IMG/VR virus record: IMGVR_UViG_3300025759_000073 | Span: 21,076 to 85,075 of that record | Length of the DNA: 64,000 bases | Source: a virus | Direction: 5' to 3' (one strand) | Translations under genes and position numbers: made by a program | Shown: one piece after another, positions 1 to 7,622 of the stretch | Numbering within the stretch: position 1 is the first letter of the stretch | Layout of the letters: every line of letters begins with the position of its first letter | The notes under the pieces: model-generated | Database searches by the model: none | What the model saw: only the letters and a program-made list of their open reading frames with translations | What the model was told of the DNA's origin: nothing

Positions 1-1133
1 TCTTTACCTTGTGAAAGCAATTCAGAGTGGTTAAGAGTAACAGACTCGCCGGGAATTGGAAGGGTGCTGAATTTCCCTCGAATTTGTCCCAGCATTTCTT
101 TTGAAAGGGCCAAGGCAAACCTTCTAATCCATTGCTTTCCGATTGAGTTGATACTTTCAAATGGAATATTTGCAAATGGAAGAGTGTTCATATTGTTGAC
201 ACCATCAACACCGGAGGGTCGATCTGCGTCATCCTCCCAAGGATCTCCATCTACAGTGAACTCAAACCACATCTTTTTGTTGTTCAAGAGAGAAGGCGGA
301 ATAGGAAAGATCCTAATCTTGTTATTTCTAATCTCATAAGAATAGTTGGACGTTCTGGTTCTGATTGCATCTTCATACTCGGCTGCTTGGGCCTTGTTCT
401 GCCAAACTGGAACCAATTGGAAAGTAGAATCGTCTGCAAACTGACCATATGTACTCAAGTTGCCTGTTGCGCCCAGACCGCCATAATACCCATAAAACCT
501 CCAGATTGCTCTAGGAGAAAGATAATAAACTCTTCTGATCATAATTCTTTTGTTTTGATAATCAATTGTTGCTGGTAGGGAACCAGATCCAACAGAAGAA
601 GAAATTGCTGAGATCAGATCATAATCTTGCACGTCATCTTTCAAAGTAAACGAAGAAGAATAGAAGTTTTGAGTACCTCCAACAGTCGCTTCTGTGGCCG
701 CTGCATCTCCAAACCTCCTAGCATAACCATAAGAAAATTTTGTATACTTTAAAGCCACGTTTCCGCCGCTTAAAGACGAAGAAAGGGTTCCAGCCTTGTA
801 CTCCCCTAAATGATCAAAAGAAGCTGTTGTAGCCCCCAAAGAATCGCCCAGAGAGTTCTTTGCTTGGTGGATGTTTACAAGATAAGAGTATTCAAGTGTT
901 GCTTCTTCATAAGCAGTGTAAACTTGCTTTTCTGATAATTCAATTTCAAGAAGATCTCCACCCAACTTTCGGTAGGTATAATCCACCTGATCTGCCGCTC
1001 CTGATAAGAAGTCGGTGGAATTAAGGTAAATCCCAAAAGGAACTGCTGTGCTTGTTACATTTGCAACAGACCCAGTTTCAGGTAAGATATTTTTGCTTGT
1101 TTGACTAACAGGTGTTAATGTGGGGATAGCCAT
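1..1133 (-). CDS. Structural protein, probable head-tail connector (partial, runs off window)
   Basis: I translated this open frame from the minus strand. It begins MAIPTLTPVSQTSKNIL and stays open for 377 codons to the window edge, so the C-terminus is missing. The start has a GGGAGA Shine-Dalgarno 8 bases upstream. It lies directly downstream of gp23, behind a terminator and a putative late promoter, so it is the first gene of a new late unit. The N-terminal part (LEIELSEKQVYTAYEEATLE) is helical with the look of connector/adaptor proteins, and the rest is beta-rich (KIRIFPIPP, MWFEFTVDG). A neck or head-completion protein (gp13/gp14 type) is my best inference. I do not recognise a named family, so another virion structural role is possible. 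Confidence 0.6.
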   Translation of the reverse strand, partial: MAIPTLTPVSQTSKNILPETGSVANVTSTAVPFGIYLNSTDFLSGAADQVDYTYRKLGGDLLEIELSEKQVYTAYEEATLEYSYLVNIHQAKNSLGDSLGATTASFDHLGEYKAGTLSSSLSGGNVALKYTKFSYGYARRFGDAAATEATVGGTQNFYSSSFTLKDDVQDYDLISAISSSVGSGSLPATIDYQNKRIMIRRVYYLSPRAIWRFYGYYGGLGATGNLSTYGQFADDSTFQLVPVWQNKAQAAEYEDAIRTRTSNYSYEIRNNKIRIFPIPPSLLNNKKMWFEFTVDGDPWEDDADRPSGVDGVNNMNTLPFANIPFESINSIGKQWIRRFALALSKEMLGQIRGKFSTLPIPGESVTLNHSELLSQGK

Positions 1134-1164
1134 TCATTAGATCTCCCGATTCATAAGGTTTTCT

Positions 1165-1173
1165 AATAAATAG
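1165..1173 (-). promoter_or_regulatory. Putative late promoter element CTATTTATT
   Basis: The minus strand reads CTATTTATT, 32 bases upstream of the start codon at 1133 and just downstream of the gp23 terminator. The same element at nearly the same spacing precedes the starts at 4124, 14049, 26185 and 35056. Assignment to the gp55-like sigma encoded at 62538-63263 is inference. Confidence 0.6.
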
Positions 1174-1179
1174 TTGAAG

Positions 1180-1216
1180 ACAAAAGAAAACCCCCAACCA
1201 ACAAAGGAAGGGGGTT
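1180..1216 (-). terminator. Rho-independent terminator after gp23
   Basis: On the minus strand AACCCCC (1216-1210) pairs with GGGGGTT (1195-1189) around a 14-base loop. It is followed at once by TTTTCTTTT. This is a classic intrinsic terminator 42 bases after the gp23 stop codon and immediately before the putative late promoter of the next gene. Confidence 0.85.
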
Positions 1217-1257
1217 AACTCAAAGGAGGAGAACCATATGCTAAACTAAGTTAGCAA

Positions 1258-3024
1258 TTAAGCTCCGCTTTCGCCGTTAAGTCCACGACAAACAACCAGA
1301 CCGTACATATCGGGTCGGACCATTTTCTTGGCGTAACGAGTCATGACACCCTTTCGGGGCACGAAATCTTCGACACCAAAGATGGTCGGGGTCACTTGCA
1401 GGGGCACATAAGGTGCGTACACATAACCGCTTTCAAGGAAGCTAGAGCCTTTACGACCAACAAGAATCACGTTCTTGAGGAAGTAGGGATCAACGTAAAC
1501 GTCAAACTTCTTGGAAAGGCTACCGGTCTTGACAGCACCGATGTCGCCTTTGGCAACATCAGCAGTGACGGAAGCACGGAAACCAGAGGTAAACTCAAGA
1601 ATGTTTGCAATCTGCGGCGAACAAACAATGAAGTTTGCACCACCACGGAGAGTTTTGGTGTGGATCTCTGCGGACACATCGTTGATGGTCTCGACCAGAG
1701 TTTCATACCACTCGGAAACAGTACCGGTGAAGTCTGGAGCAGCGGTATTTGCGCCAACTTCTGCACCGGTGGTTCGGTCCACGAAAAGACCGGGCGAACG
1801 CGACCAGTAGCGGGTAGCAGCAGTAGCACCGTTCACGAGGTCGTTCAGAAGCTCGCGGTCGATTTCAAGAGCAATCTGCTCGGAAAGGATCGAGGTAAGT
1901 TCAACTTCTGCATCCAAGTTGTGGTATGCGTTGAGGTCTTGGCCAAGTTCCGGAGACCATTTTGCTTTGAGCTTTTTGGTCTGTGCCGTAACAGCAATCG
2001 AGTCCACTTTGATGTCGATCTCGGGGATTTCATCTTTGTTGACACTAGAGCCAACATTACCAGTTGACGGAGTAGGCTCTTCCAGACCCCAAGGATCAGC
2101 ACCAACAACAGAACCAATAGAACCACCTGCGTTGAAGTTATCGCGAATTGGCTGATCAATTTCAAGAACACCACTGCTGGTCTTCTTGGTAGCAGCGGCA
2201 GAGTTAGTAGTGACAAAGAAAAGTCTAAGATCGGTGCCGCTTTTGGCGGTCAAGCGACGAATAAGTTTAGTGTTTGCGTTGGTAAACGCATCCGTTGAAG
2301 AGGTCACAACTTGGTTCACGCTGGCACCGGTGGTTGAAAGAGCAGACAGATTGTCATAATCCAAATCAGCGTTAAGCTCTGCTTGGGGGATATCCAACCG
2401 AAGGACATAATGTGTGCTATCAAGGTCAAAAAGATCCGGGTCATAATCCACAAGTTTCTTGTTTGCATCAGTAGCGCTAGAAGTGATTTGCCACTGAGTG
2501 ACAACGGTCAAACTACCAGTTCCAAGTTCGGCAACAATTCGAGGGCTAGAATAAGCACCACCCATCAGGTAAGGTCCGCCATTAGACTCTCCACGAGAGC
2601 CAACAATGTTCACACCGGACTGGATGCCTTTTGCCACTTTGTCAGTACCATAAATAGAGCGAGCAGCGGTATTACCAAATCGGCTAGCTTCATAGGTAAA
2701 GTCCAAGAAGAAGATCAGACCAGAGGGAAGGCTCATGGGCTGAACCGAAACGATATCGTTAGCAACGAGACCGCCAAAGACACGACGAACAATCGGGAAA
2801 GCAACAGCAGAGAAGCCTTCCACATCACCAGCAGCCATCGAGGATGCTTCTTTCAAGAGTTGTTTTGCTTGGTTTTCAAGCAGACGAGACATTGACTGAC
2901 GCTGATAGTCAGAAGTGAGACCTTCGAGAAGACCAGTTCTTTCCCATTTGGAAAGAAGTGCTTTGCCTTCTTGTGCAAGGTCGCGCTCAACAATGCCTTC
3001 TGTCAAAGTTTTCAATACAGACAT
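1258..3024 (-). CDS. 23: Major capsid protein gp23
   Basis: This is the T4-type HK97-fold major capsid protein, which builds the hexamers of the head. The 588-residue length is close to the T4 family (about 520). The N-terminal 59 residues look like the removable prohead propeptide: helical, with LLENQAKQLLKEASSMAAGD at 48-67, where gp21 would be expected to cut after LKE59. A family-typical stretch follows (FPIVRRVFGGLVANDIVSVQ, about 77-96), and the C-terminus has YVPLQVTPTIFGVEDFVPRK. The start is fixed by an AAGGAGA Shine-Dalgarno. It follows scaffold gene 22, with which it shares the promoter at 4157, and it is closed by a strong terminator. Identification is secure from sequence and gene order 21-22-23. 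Confidence 0.95.
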   Translation of the reverse strand: MSVLKTLTEGIVERDLAQEGKALLSKWERTGLLEGLTSDYQRQSMSRLLENQAKQLLKEASSMAAGDVEGFSAVAFPIVRRVFGGLVANDIVSVQPMSLPSGLIFFLDFTYEASRFGNTAARSIYGTDKVAKGIQSGVNIVGSRGESNGGPYLMGGAYSSPRIVAELGTGSLTVVTQWQITSSATDANKKLVDYDPDLFDLDSTHYVLRLDIPQAELNADLDYDNLSALSTTGASVNQVVTSSTDAFTNANTKLIRRLTAKSGTDLRLFFVTTNSAAATKKTSSGVLEIDQPIRDNFNAGGSIGSVVGADPWGLEEPTPSTGNVGSSVNKDEIPEIDIKVDSIAVTAQTKKLKAKWSPELGQDLNAYHNLDAEVELTSILSEQIALEIDRELLNDLVNGATAATRYWSRSPGLFVDRTTGAEVGANTAAPDFTGTVSEWYETLVETINDVSAEIHTKTLRGGANFIVCSPQIANILEFTSGFRASVTADVAKGDIGAVKTGSLSKKFDVYVDPYFLKNVILVGRKGSSFLESGYVYAPYVPLQVTPTIFGVEDFVPRKGVMTRYAKKMVRPDMYGLVVCRGLNGESGA

Positions 3025-3047
3025 TTGTTTTCTCCTTAATTATAATT

Positions 3048-4124
3048 TTAATTTTTAATTCCTGCCAATCTCTTCCAACGACTAGAGATGGCTTCTTCAA
3101 TGGTCTCCTGAGTTTCTTTTCTCTTAGGAGCCACTGTCAACAGACTTCGTTTCTCGACTGCTTCACTCAGTGATTTTGGAGCAGACTTGCCGCTTCCCAC
3201 TGCGTTTTGTGATAATGTCTCAAAAATTATCTTAGCCTGTTCTTCATTCTTGGCGCTTGACAAACTTTCGGCAATCTTTTGTTTTTGCCGCTCATTAAGG
3301 GAGTCGTTCATCAGGGCCTTGTTGGTATACATCAATTTTGTGTTATCTAATTTAACTTTTGCAAAACTTTCTTTCAGTTTCTTAAAGTAATTCTCATATT
3401 TTTTGTTTTTGGCTTCAAGATCTTCAATGATCTCGACTGCTTCTTGCATAATGCCTTGTTGGTGTTCAATCTTATCTTCATATTTTTCTTTGATTGCTTC
3501 AAGATCCATTGCCAATTCCATTTCAGAATCGGTGAAAGCACCAACATGACCTGTGGGTTGAGTTTTATAATCCAAGTGGAACGCTTCTTCTAGGAAAAGA
3601 TCATCATCCAATTCAATTTCTTCTTCGAGTCTTTCTTTACACTTTTCACACTTACAGTCTGAAGGGCATTTGCCTTCTTCAAGTTTTTCTTCTTCGTCTT
3701 CTTCCATATAGACTGCATCTTCGTCTTCTTCCATATAGACTGCATCTTCGTCTTCTTTGTGAGGTCCGCCACAACTGGCTTCTTCCAGAACTTCTGGCTC
3801 TGCAATCAGAAAAGATTTTCTTTCTTCGAGCACACCTTCAAATCTTTTGTTGATTTCTTCTTCCAGTTGTTGAAGGTCAATGGAAACCATTTGAGGCTCA
3901 ATATCAGAAGTCCTATGGGCAAAAGGAATTTCCTCTTCCAATGCCGGTTCCAAGTCGCCATTACCAACTTCTTCGCCAGCAGGCTCTTCTTGTTCCAGAA
4001 GTTGATCCAAAGTAGAACGAACTTCGTCGGAATACTTTTCAATGATTGCTCTTTCAGCGTTTTGAATTGCAACTTCTTTTAATGCTTTTGCATCTACGAT
4101 TGCTTGCTCTAACAAAGAAGACAT
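3048..4124 (-). CDS. 22: Prohead scaffolding core protein gp22
   Basis: This is the T4-type scaffold protein, which fills the prohead and is degraded by gp21. The 358 residues are very acidic, with coiled-coil regions at about 215-280. The C-terminal part carries the family signature (SLNERQKQKIAESLSSAKNE, later PKSLSEAVEK) and ends RWKRLAGIKN, as many marine T4-like gp22 proteins do. It sits directly upstream of gp23. Two oddities: an acidic block with two exact copies of the nonapeptide DEDAVYMEE, encoded by a 27-base tandem repeat, and a cysteine cluster CPSDCKCEKC beside it that could bind metal, which is not expected in a scaffold. The Shine-Dalgarno AGGAG precedes the start, and a putative late promoter lies 33 bases upstream. 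Confidence 0.9.
   Translation of the reverse strand: MSSLLEQAIVDAKALKEVAIQNAERAIIEKYSDEVRSTLDQLLEQEEPAGEEVGNGDLEPALEEEIPFAHRTSDIEPQMVSIDLQQLEEEINKRFEGVLEERKSFLIAEPEVLEEASCGGPHKEDEDAVYMEEDEDAVYMEEDEEEKLEEGKCPSDCKCEKCKERLEEEIELDDDLFLEEAFHLDYKTQPTGHVGAFTDSEMELAMDLEAIKEKYEDKIEHQQGIMQEAVEIIEDLEAKNKKYENYFKKLKESFAKVKLDNTKLMYTNKALMNDSLNERQKQKIAESLSSAKNEEQAKIIFETLSQNAVGSGKSAPKSLSEAVEKRSLLTVAPKRKETQETIEEAISSRWKRLAGIKN
3691..3758 (-). repeat. 27-bp in-frame tandem repeat in gp22
   Basis: Two perfect 27-base copies lie at 3691-3717 and 3718-3744, followed by a partial third copy of 14 bases. The unit encodes nine residues (DEDAVYMEE), so copy-number change would keep the gp22 frame. It probably arose by replication slippage. 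Confidence 0.9.
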
Positions 4125-4156
4125 GTTTTATACTCCTAGTAAACTTAAATTTTATA

Positions 4157-4165
4157 AATAAATAG
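4157..4165 (-). promoter_or_regulatory. Putative late promoter element upstream of gp22-gp23
   Basis: The minus strand reads CTATTTATT, 33 bases upstream of the gp22 start codon, inside the 71-base gap between genes. It matches the elements at 1165, 14081, 26212 and 35085. It would drive the two most abundant head proteins. Confidence 0.65.
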
Positions 4166-4195
4166 TTGTTATTTCTAATAAACACTTTATTTTGA

Positions 4196-4417
4196 TCAAG
4201 AAGAGCCTGTCGGGGCAGTCCATGCTGCCGTTGACATTATTGTTTGTGCTTCTTCTTGTGTTAAAACTGATGCTGAAAGGTTTACAACCCACTGAGGGTC
4301 TAAGCCTTCCCACTCTACAACAGCTAATGTTTCATCCAAAGACTTTCTTACACTGCCCAAATAAGAGAAGTCATAAGATGATAGGTCTGAAGATGAAATA
4401 ATTGCATACTTTGACAT
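4196..4417 (-). CDS. Small conserved phage protein, unknown function
   Basis: This 73-residue protein begins MSKYAIISSSDLSSYDFSYL and has a VEWEG motif and a C-terminal TQEEAQTIMSTAAWT. Small proteins of this appearance occur next to fibre genes in marine T4-like phages, but I know no function. It is the last gene of the head operon that starts at 14049. It begins 2 bases after the lectin-like gene stops and is followed by the gp22 promoter. No membrane segment, signal peptide or catalytic motif is visible. Its position suggests a fibre-associated or assembly role (inference). Confidence 0.7.
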   Translation of the reverse strand: MSKYAIISSSDLSSYDFSYLGSVRKSLDETLAVVEWEGLDPQWVVNLSASVLTQEEAQTIMSTAAWTAPTGSS

Positions 4418-4419
4418 TT

Positions 4420-5226
4420 TTATTCCTCTAACGCGGTGTTGTTATCAATAACTTCACCTGAGTTATAGAGAGTTGTTACCTGATCTGCTGTTAAAACTTG
4501 ACCCCAAAGTGCAAGCTCATCAACAAAGAAATCTTGGTTTGCTGTTGAAGTGTTATTTCTGGCTATTTCGAACTTAGCACTAGTTGGTATCAAAGGATCG
4601 CCAGATGCAGGGTTTCCGGAACGAAGTAGGGTGCCATTTCCATATTGCTTATGTGTGTCTGTTGTTGGATCATAAGTCCAAACAACGTGAAACCAAGATG
4701 TTGCAGCGCTCCATCCAGCGCCGTATGAAAAATCAATACCACCAAAACCAACACTAACACCACTAAACCCAGCGGTACCCCTGTGCATACCGGACACACC
4801 CCAGCCATACGTTGGGCTGCTGTGACCGTATAAACTACCATCTGCAACGTTTCTGTAGTTAGCATTTCCGTTGCCACTGTCGTATATATTCCAAAATGGC
4901 ACACTCGTATTGCCAAACTGAGTTGGAGAAAGGTTGATCCAAGCTGAGACCGAGTATCCCCCATCTATAGCAGAGCCAATTGTAGCATTGTCAGAGGTAG
5001 AGCCGTAATCATTAACGCCGTCGATAACAAGAGAGTAGGAGCCGCCACCTGTGGGGACAGAACCGGTAAAGGCCGGGGAGCCGTTTAGAGTAAAGTCAAA
5101 AGAATTACCAGCATCAGAAGTATCTGAGCCGTCCTGACTTTCAAACTTATAGTAAACAACTGGGAGAATATAACTTGCTCCGCCACCACTAGCTCTACCA
5201 TATATTCCCATTGGCATAGTAAACAT
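4420..5226 (-). CDS. Virion surface protein with LamG/concanavalin A-like domain
   Basis: This 268-residue protein is made almost entirely of a lectin-like jelly-roll (LamG type). The signs are VVYYKFESQDGSDTSD near the N-terminus, YSVSAWINLSPTQFGN in the middle, WFHVVWTYDP, and the closing FVDELALWGQVLTADQVTTL. That last stretch is the typical end of Laminin_G_3 domains. Such domains bind carbohydrate, so a decoration or fibre protein that touches cell-surface glycans is likely. It lies in the late head operon between a fibre-like gene and the small protein at 4196. Two alternative starts exist at residues 4 and 6. The first is kept because an AAGG lies upstream. Confidence 0.75.
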   Translation of the reverse strand: MFTMPMGIYGRASGGGASYILPVVYYKFESQDGSDTSDAGNSFDFTLNGSPAFTGSVPTGGGSYSLVIDGVNDYGSTSDNATIGSAIDGGYSVSAWINLSPTQFGNTSVPFWNIYDSGNGNANYRNVADGSLYGHSSPTYGWGVSGMHRGTAGFSGVSVGFGGIDFSYGAGWSAATSWFHVVWTYDPTTDTHKQYGNGTLLRSGNPASGDPLIPTSAKFEIARNNTSTANQDFFVDELALWGQVLTADQVTTLYNSGEVIDNNTALEE

Positions 5227-5237
5227 GATATCTTACC

Positions 5238-6071
5238 TTATGCGCTTGAAGAGAAGTTGTTAACAGCGGAGCAAAGAAGTGAGCCGCCATCAACATCTCC
5301 TGTATAAATGCAAGAAACAACGTCAACAGCATTTGCGGCTTCTGTCAAGGTAGGGAGCGTACCTCCCGGAAACAAATACTTTGAACCAAATGTTAACGCC
5401 CTAGAGCCTGTTTCGTCTTGTTTGAAAATAAAGTTGTATACTCCACCGTCTTGGCCGTTGGTTGGGTTTGACATTGTTACATTAGTGGCATTAACAAAGA
5501 AAATTTGACTTGTTCCGTTGTTTAAGTTAACAGAAACTGAGCCGGAGTTTTCAATTGTTGTTCCATACATCACTGCATATGCCTGACCTGACTCGACAGA
5601 AAGATTGCCCTGCACGGAAGTTGTTCCCAAGTTTGTTGCACCTAAAGTGGTAGCGCCATCGACACCCAAAGATCCAGTGATTTGAGTCCCAGAGGACGCA
5701 CTTAGCTGAACCGAGCCTAACTCTGAATGTAGAGCGATAGACGCGGAGCCTGAAAGTCCGACAGACTCTGCTGCCAATTCAGCAATCGTAGATCCGTTAA
5801 GATAGGCTGCGGCGGCGGCGTTGATCTGAAGCTGGTTGGCATCTGCTTGGATGTTGTTTCCACCTTCAACGCCGGAATAAAGATAAAGAGTTGCCGGAGT
5901 TTCAAATTCCCCAACAGCACCAGTCAAAGAAAGGTGTTTGTTTTCCACAGCAACAGAAGATTCTGATACTTTAAAATTTTGACTTCCTGATAAGGTGGTG
6001 CCGGTTGAAACATGTTGCACCGCTCCTGCGCCACCAACACCATCTACCTCTGCACCCTGTTTATAAGCCAT
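5238..6071 (-). CDS. Fibre-like structural protein
   Basis: This 277-residue protein is rich in Gly, Ser, Thr and Ala, with short repetitive beta-type segments (about residues 60-170, such as GSLGVDGATTLGATNLGTTS) typical of trimeric phage fibres. The C-terminal 90 residues form a knob-like block with FIFKQDETGSRALTFGSKYL and PTLTEAANAVDVVSCIYTGD, a pattern common at the ends of marine phage fibre and capsid-decoration proteins. It sits among surface proteins in the late head operon, so a head fibre or short tail fibre is the best guess. No enzymatic motif is visible. Confidence 0.65.
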   Translation of the reverse strand: MAYKQGAEVDGVGGAGAVQHVSTGTTLSGSQNFKVSESSVAVENKHLSLTGAVGEFETPATLYLYSGVEGGNNIQADANQLQINAAAAAYLNGSTIAELAAESVGLSGSASIALHSELGSVQLSASSGTQITGSLGVDGATTLGATNLGTTSVQGNLSVESGQAYAVMYGTTIENSGSVSVNLNNGTSQIFFVNATNVTMSNPTNGQDGGVYNFIFKQDETGSRALTFGSKYLFPGGTLPTLTEAANAVDVVSCIYTGDVDGGSLLCSAVNNFSSSA

Positions 6072-6087
6072 TTTCTATATCCTTTTA

Positions 6088-6582
6088 TTAATAAACAAAC
6101 CAGTTGGAGCCGTTTGTAACAAAGTTGATAGCAGCATAGTTTTTAGTAATCGTGAAGGTTGCTCCGCCATCAATTGTTTCAGAGCCATATGCATCTACAA
6201 CAATGTTATAATCTGCTGCACTTCCTTCGGTGTCTTTAACAATAAGCGCAAATCCGTTCCTAACAGTCGCAGCAGCGGGAAGATTGATTGTAACAGAAGC
6301 CTCAGCAGTGGTTGTTTTAACACCAATCACACGGTCATTTGCAGTGACCGTTGTACTTTCTGTAATTTCTCTAAAATTAAAATTCATATTTTCAACCTCA
6401 AATAAAAAATCTTTTGGGCTTTCTCTCTCTGAAACAATATAAGCATTGTTTCTTTGATGCAACCCTGCTGCTGTTAGCGGCCCAATTGAAAAAGGAACCT
6501 GATCAATCGTCTTATCTCTTTGACTAGAAAGCTCTGCCAAAGTTTGAATAACAAAAGAAGAATCAGTATACCTTCTAGCCAT
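6088..6582 (-). CDS. Fibre-knob-like structural protein
   Basis: Of 164 residues, the last 90 (VTANDRVIGVKTT, then VTINLPAAATVRNGFALIVK and INFVTNGSNWFVY) form the beta-rich block seen at the C-terminus of many phage fibre and decoration proteins. The N-terminal 60 residues (SSFVIQTLAELSSQRDKTID) are more helical and may attach it to the virion or to the neighbouring fibre. It overlaps the preceding gene by one base (TAATG type), implying coupled translation. The function as a head decoration or fibre component is inferred from neighbours. Confidence 0.6.
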   Translation of the reverse strand: MARRYTDSSFVIQTLAELSSQRDKTIDQVPFSIGPLTAAGLHQRNNAYIVSERESPKDFLFEVENMNFNFREITESTTVTANDRVIGVKTTTAEASVTINLPAAATVRNGFALIVKDTEGSAADYNIVVDAYGSETIDGGATFTITKNYAAINFVTNGSNWFVY

Positions 6583-6971
6583 TACTCGTCAATTCCTGAG
6601 CCTGTTAGGGCAAACATTCTAGCGTCATCAATCCTTGTCAATTCTGCAAAAACTTCGTAGGAACCAGCAGCCAAGTTTGGCTCTGTAATGTACATTTTGT
6701 CACATTTAACTTCGAAGCGATATCCTTGCGGCAAAGAACCAGTGTTCTTGACCGTGACATAATGATCTGCTTTTGCGTTAGTGTTGTTTAAAAAATGAAC
6801 ACGAAGATCATTAGCACCTTTGTTAATCACAGTAAATGCCTTTGTGACAAAGGGAAAAGAAATCTCAACAGTTGTATTTTGAGTTAATGCAGAGCCAGTA
6901 ACCCACGGGTGTCCACTCACTTGATAAGACGCGGTGTTTCCAATTCCAGCATCGTAATATTTCCAAGTCAT
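6582..6971 (-). CDS. Structural protein, paralogue of the 17948-18358 product
   Basis: The 129-residue protein begins MTWKYYDAGIGNTASYQVSG and is beta-rich throughout. The same N-terminal plan (MTW..YD.G.G...SYQVS..P..T.S) begins the 136-residue protein at 17948-18358, so the two are paralogues. Middle segments (FTVINKGANDLRVHFL, YRFEVKCDKMYI) suggest a single beta-sandwich domain. Genes of this type recur beside fibre and surface proteins in marine phages. It probably decorates the capsid or anchors a fibre. It starts 4 bases inside the bS21 stop region (ATGA overlap). Confidence 0.6.
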   Translation of the reverse strand: MTWKYYDAGIGNTASYQVSGHPWVTGSALTQNTTVEISFPFVTKAFTVINKGANDLRVHFLNNTNAKADHYVTVKNTGSLPQGYRFEVKCDKMYITEPNLAAGSYEVFAELTRIDDARMFALTGSGIDE

Positions 6972-7216
6972 TTTGATTTATTCCTTTTTCTTGCCTTGAA
7001 CTTTTCGAACTGCTTTGCAGCCTTTCGAGCATCTCTTTCTCTTTGTCTTTGCGCTCTTTCGCGCTTTCTTCTCTTTCTTACAGAAGGTTTAAGATATTCT
7101 TTTCTTTCCCTTGCTTCTTCAACGATCCTTTCTTTTTTGCACTTTTTGATGAATCGCCTAACAAGGTTTTCTTCTGTTTCATTTTTTCTTTTAAAGATTT
7201 TTACATTTGTAGCCAT
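6968..7216 (-). CDS. rpsU: Ribosomal protein bS21 homologue
   Basis: The 82-residue, strongly basic protein matches bacterial small-subunit protein bS21. The N-terminal strand is NVKIFKRKNETEENLVRRFI, followed by KKCKKERIVEEARERKEYLK and a long basic helix (KPSVRKRRKRERAQRQRERD). The usual length is about 70, so only a short C-terminal tail is extra. In bacteria bS21 binds the 30S platform near the anti-Shine-Dalgarno sequence and affects initiation. Some aquatic phages, including pelagiphage HTVC008M, are known to carry it. Here it is inside the late head operon, after the core protein at 7226, with a Shine-Dalgarno AAGGGA. It could bias host ribosomes toward phage messages late in infection (inference). 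Confidence 0.9.
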   Translation of the reverse strand: MATNVKIFKRKNETEENLVRRFIKKCKKERIVEEARERKEYLKPSVRKRRKRERAQRQRERDARKAAKQFEKFKARKRNKSK

Positions 7217-7225
7217 TTTATTCCC

Positions 7226-7621
7226 TTAAATTAGTTTAGACCAGTTTCCCATTCCCGGGAGTGCTGTAATATCAATACCAGCATCATTTGGATCTTGATT
7301 TGCCAAAGGGGAACGGCTGCTTTCCTGAGCAGTCATTGGCTTTGTGTTTTCAAAAACATTCACACCATTGAACCTTTGGCTCCCAATCGAATCCAAAAGC
7401 TTTTTTCTTGCTTCTTGATTTTTTCTATTTTGTTCTTCCACTCTAATCTTTTGAGATTGATTGGTTTTCTTTTCTTCGACAATAACTTGTGCCTTAGCCA
7501 AGCCAATTGCTGTCTCTTGAATAATAGAAGCTAAAAGGCCGTCTTTTGTCAAAGATTCTTCAATAACTTCTTTAACAATGGGTCTGATAATGTTTTTTAG
7601 CTTTTCGAGATTGATCTTCAT
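7226..7621 (-). CDS. Putative prohead core protein with N-terminal tag
   Basis: This 131-residue protein begins MKINLEKLKNIIRPIVKEVI, an amphipathic helix like the tags on other proteins in this window. It continues with a charged coiled region (AKAQVIVEEKKTNQSQK, about 45-75) and ends GMGNWSKLI. It is encoded immediately after the prohead protease (one base gap). In T4 the small core proteins gp67 and gp68 sit beside gene 21, so a head-core role is a reasonable inference. I do not see direct similarity to gp67 or gp68. No catalytic motif is present. Confidence 0.6.
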   Translation of the reverse strand: MKINLEKLKNIIRPIVKEVIEESLTKDGLLASIIQETAIGLAKAQVIVEEKKTNQSQKIRVEEQNRKNQEARKKLLDSIGSQRFNGVNVFENTKPMTAQESSRSPLANQDPNDAGIDITALPGMGNWSKLI

Positions 7622-7622
7622 A

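Noticed and set aside
2650-2660. Further TAAATAG matches on the plus strand inside genes (about 2652, 8441, 16230, 62652, 63575)
   Set aside because: They lie within coding sequence at variable distances from start codons or fall inside the gene's own first codons, and are probably chance in AT-rich DNA.
2383-2895. Plus-strand open frame of 170 codons inside gp23, and similar long plus-strand frames at 1396-2067, 9167-9610, 27660-28181 and 32932-33636
   Set aside because: They lie wholly antisense to securely identified or well-formed minus-strand genes, lack ribosome sites and family features, and are rich in Ser/Phe/Arg as expected for antisense shadows.
4150-4170. Reading TATAAATA at 4153-4160 on the plus strand as a canonical T4 late promoter
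   Set aside because: All supported genes run on the minus strand. The constant distance to minus-strand starts supports the opposite orientation, though antisense activity is not excluded.
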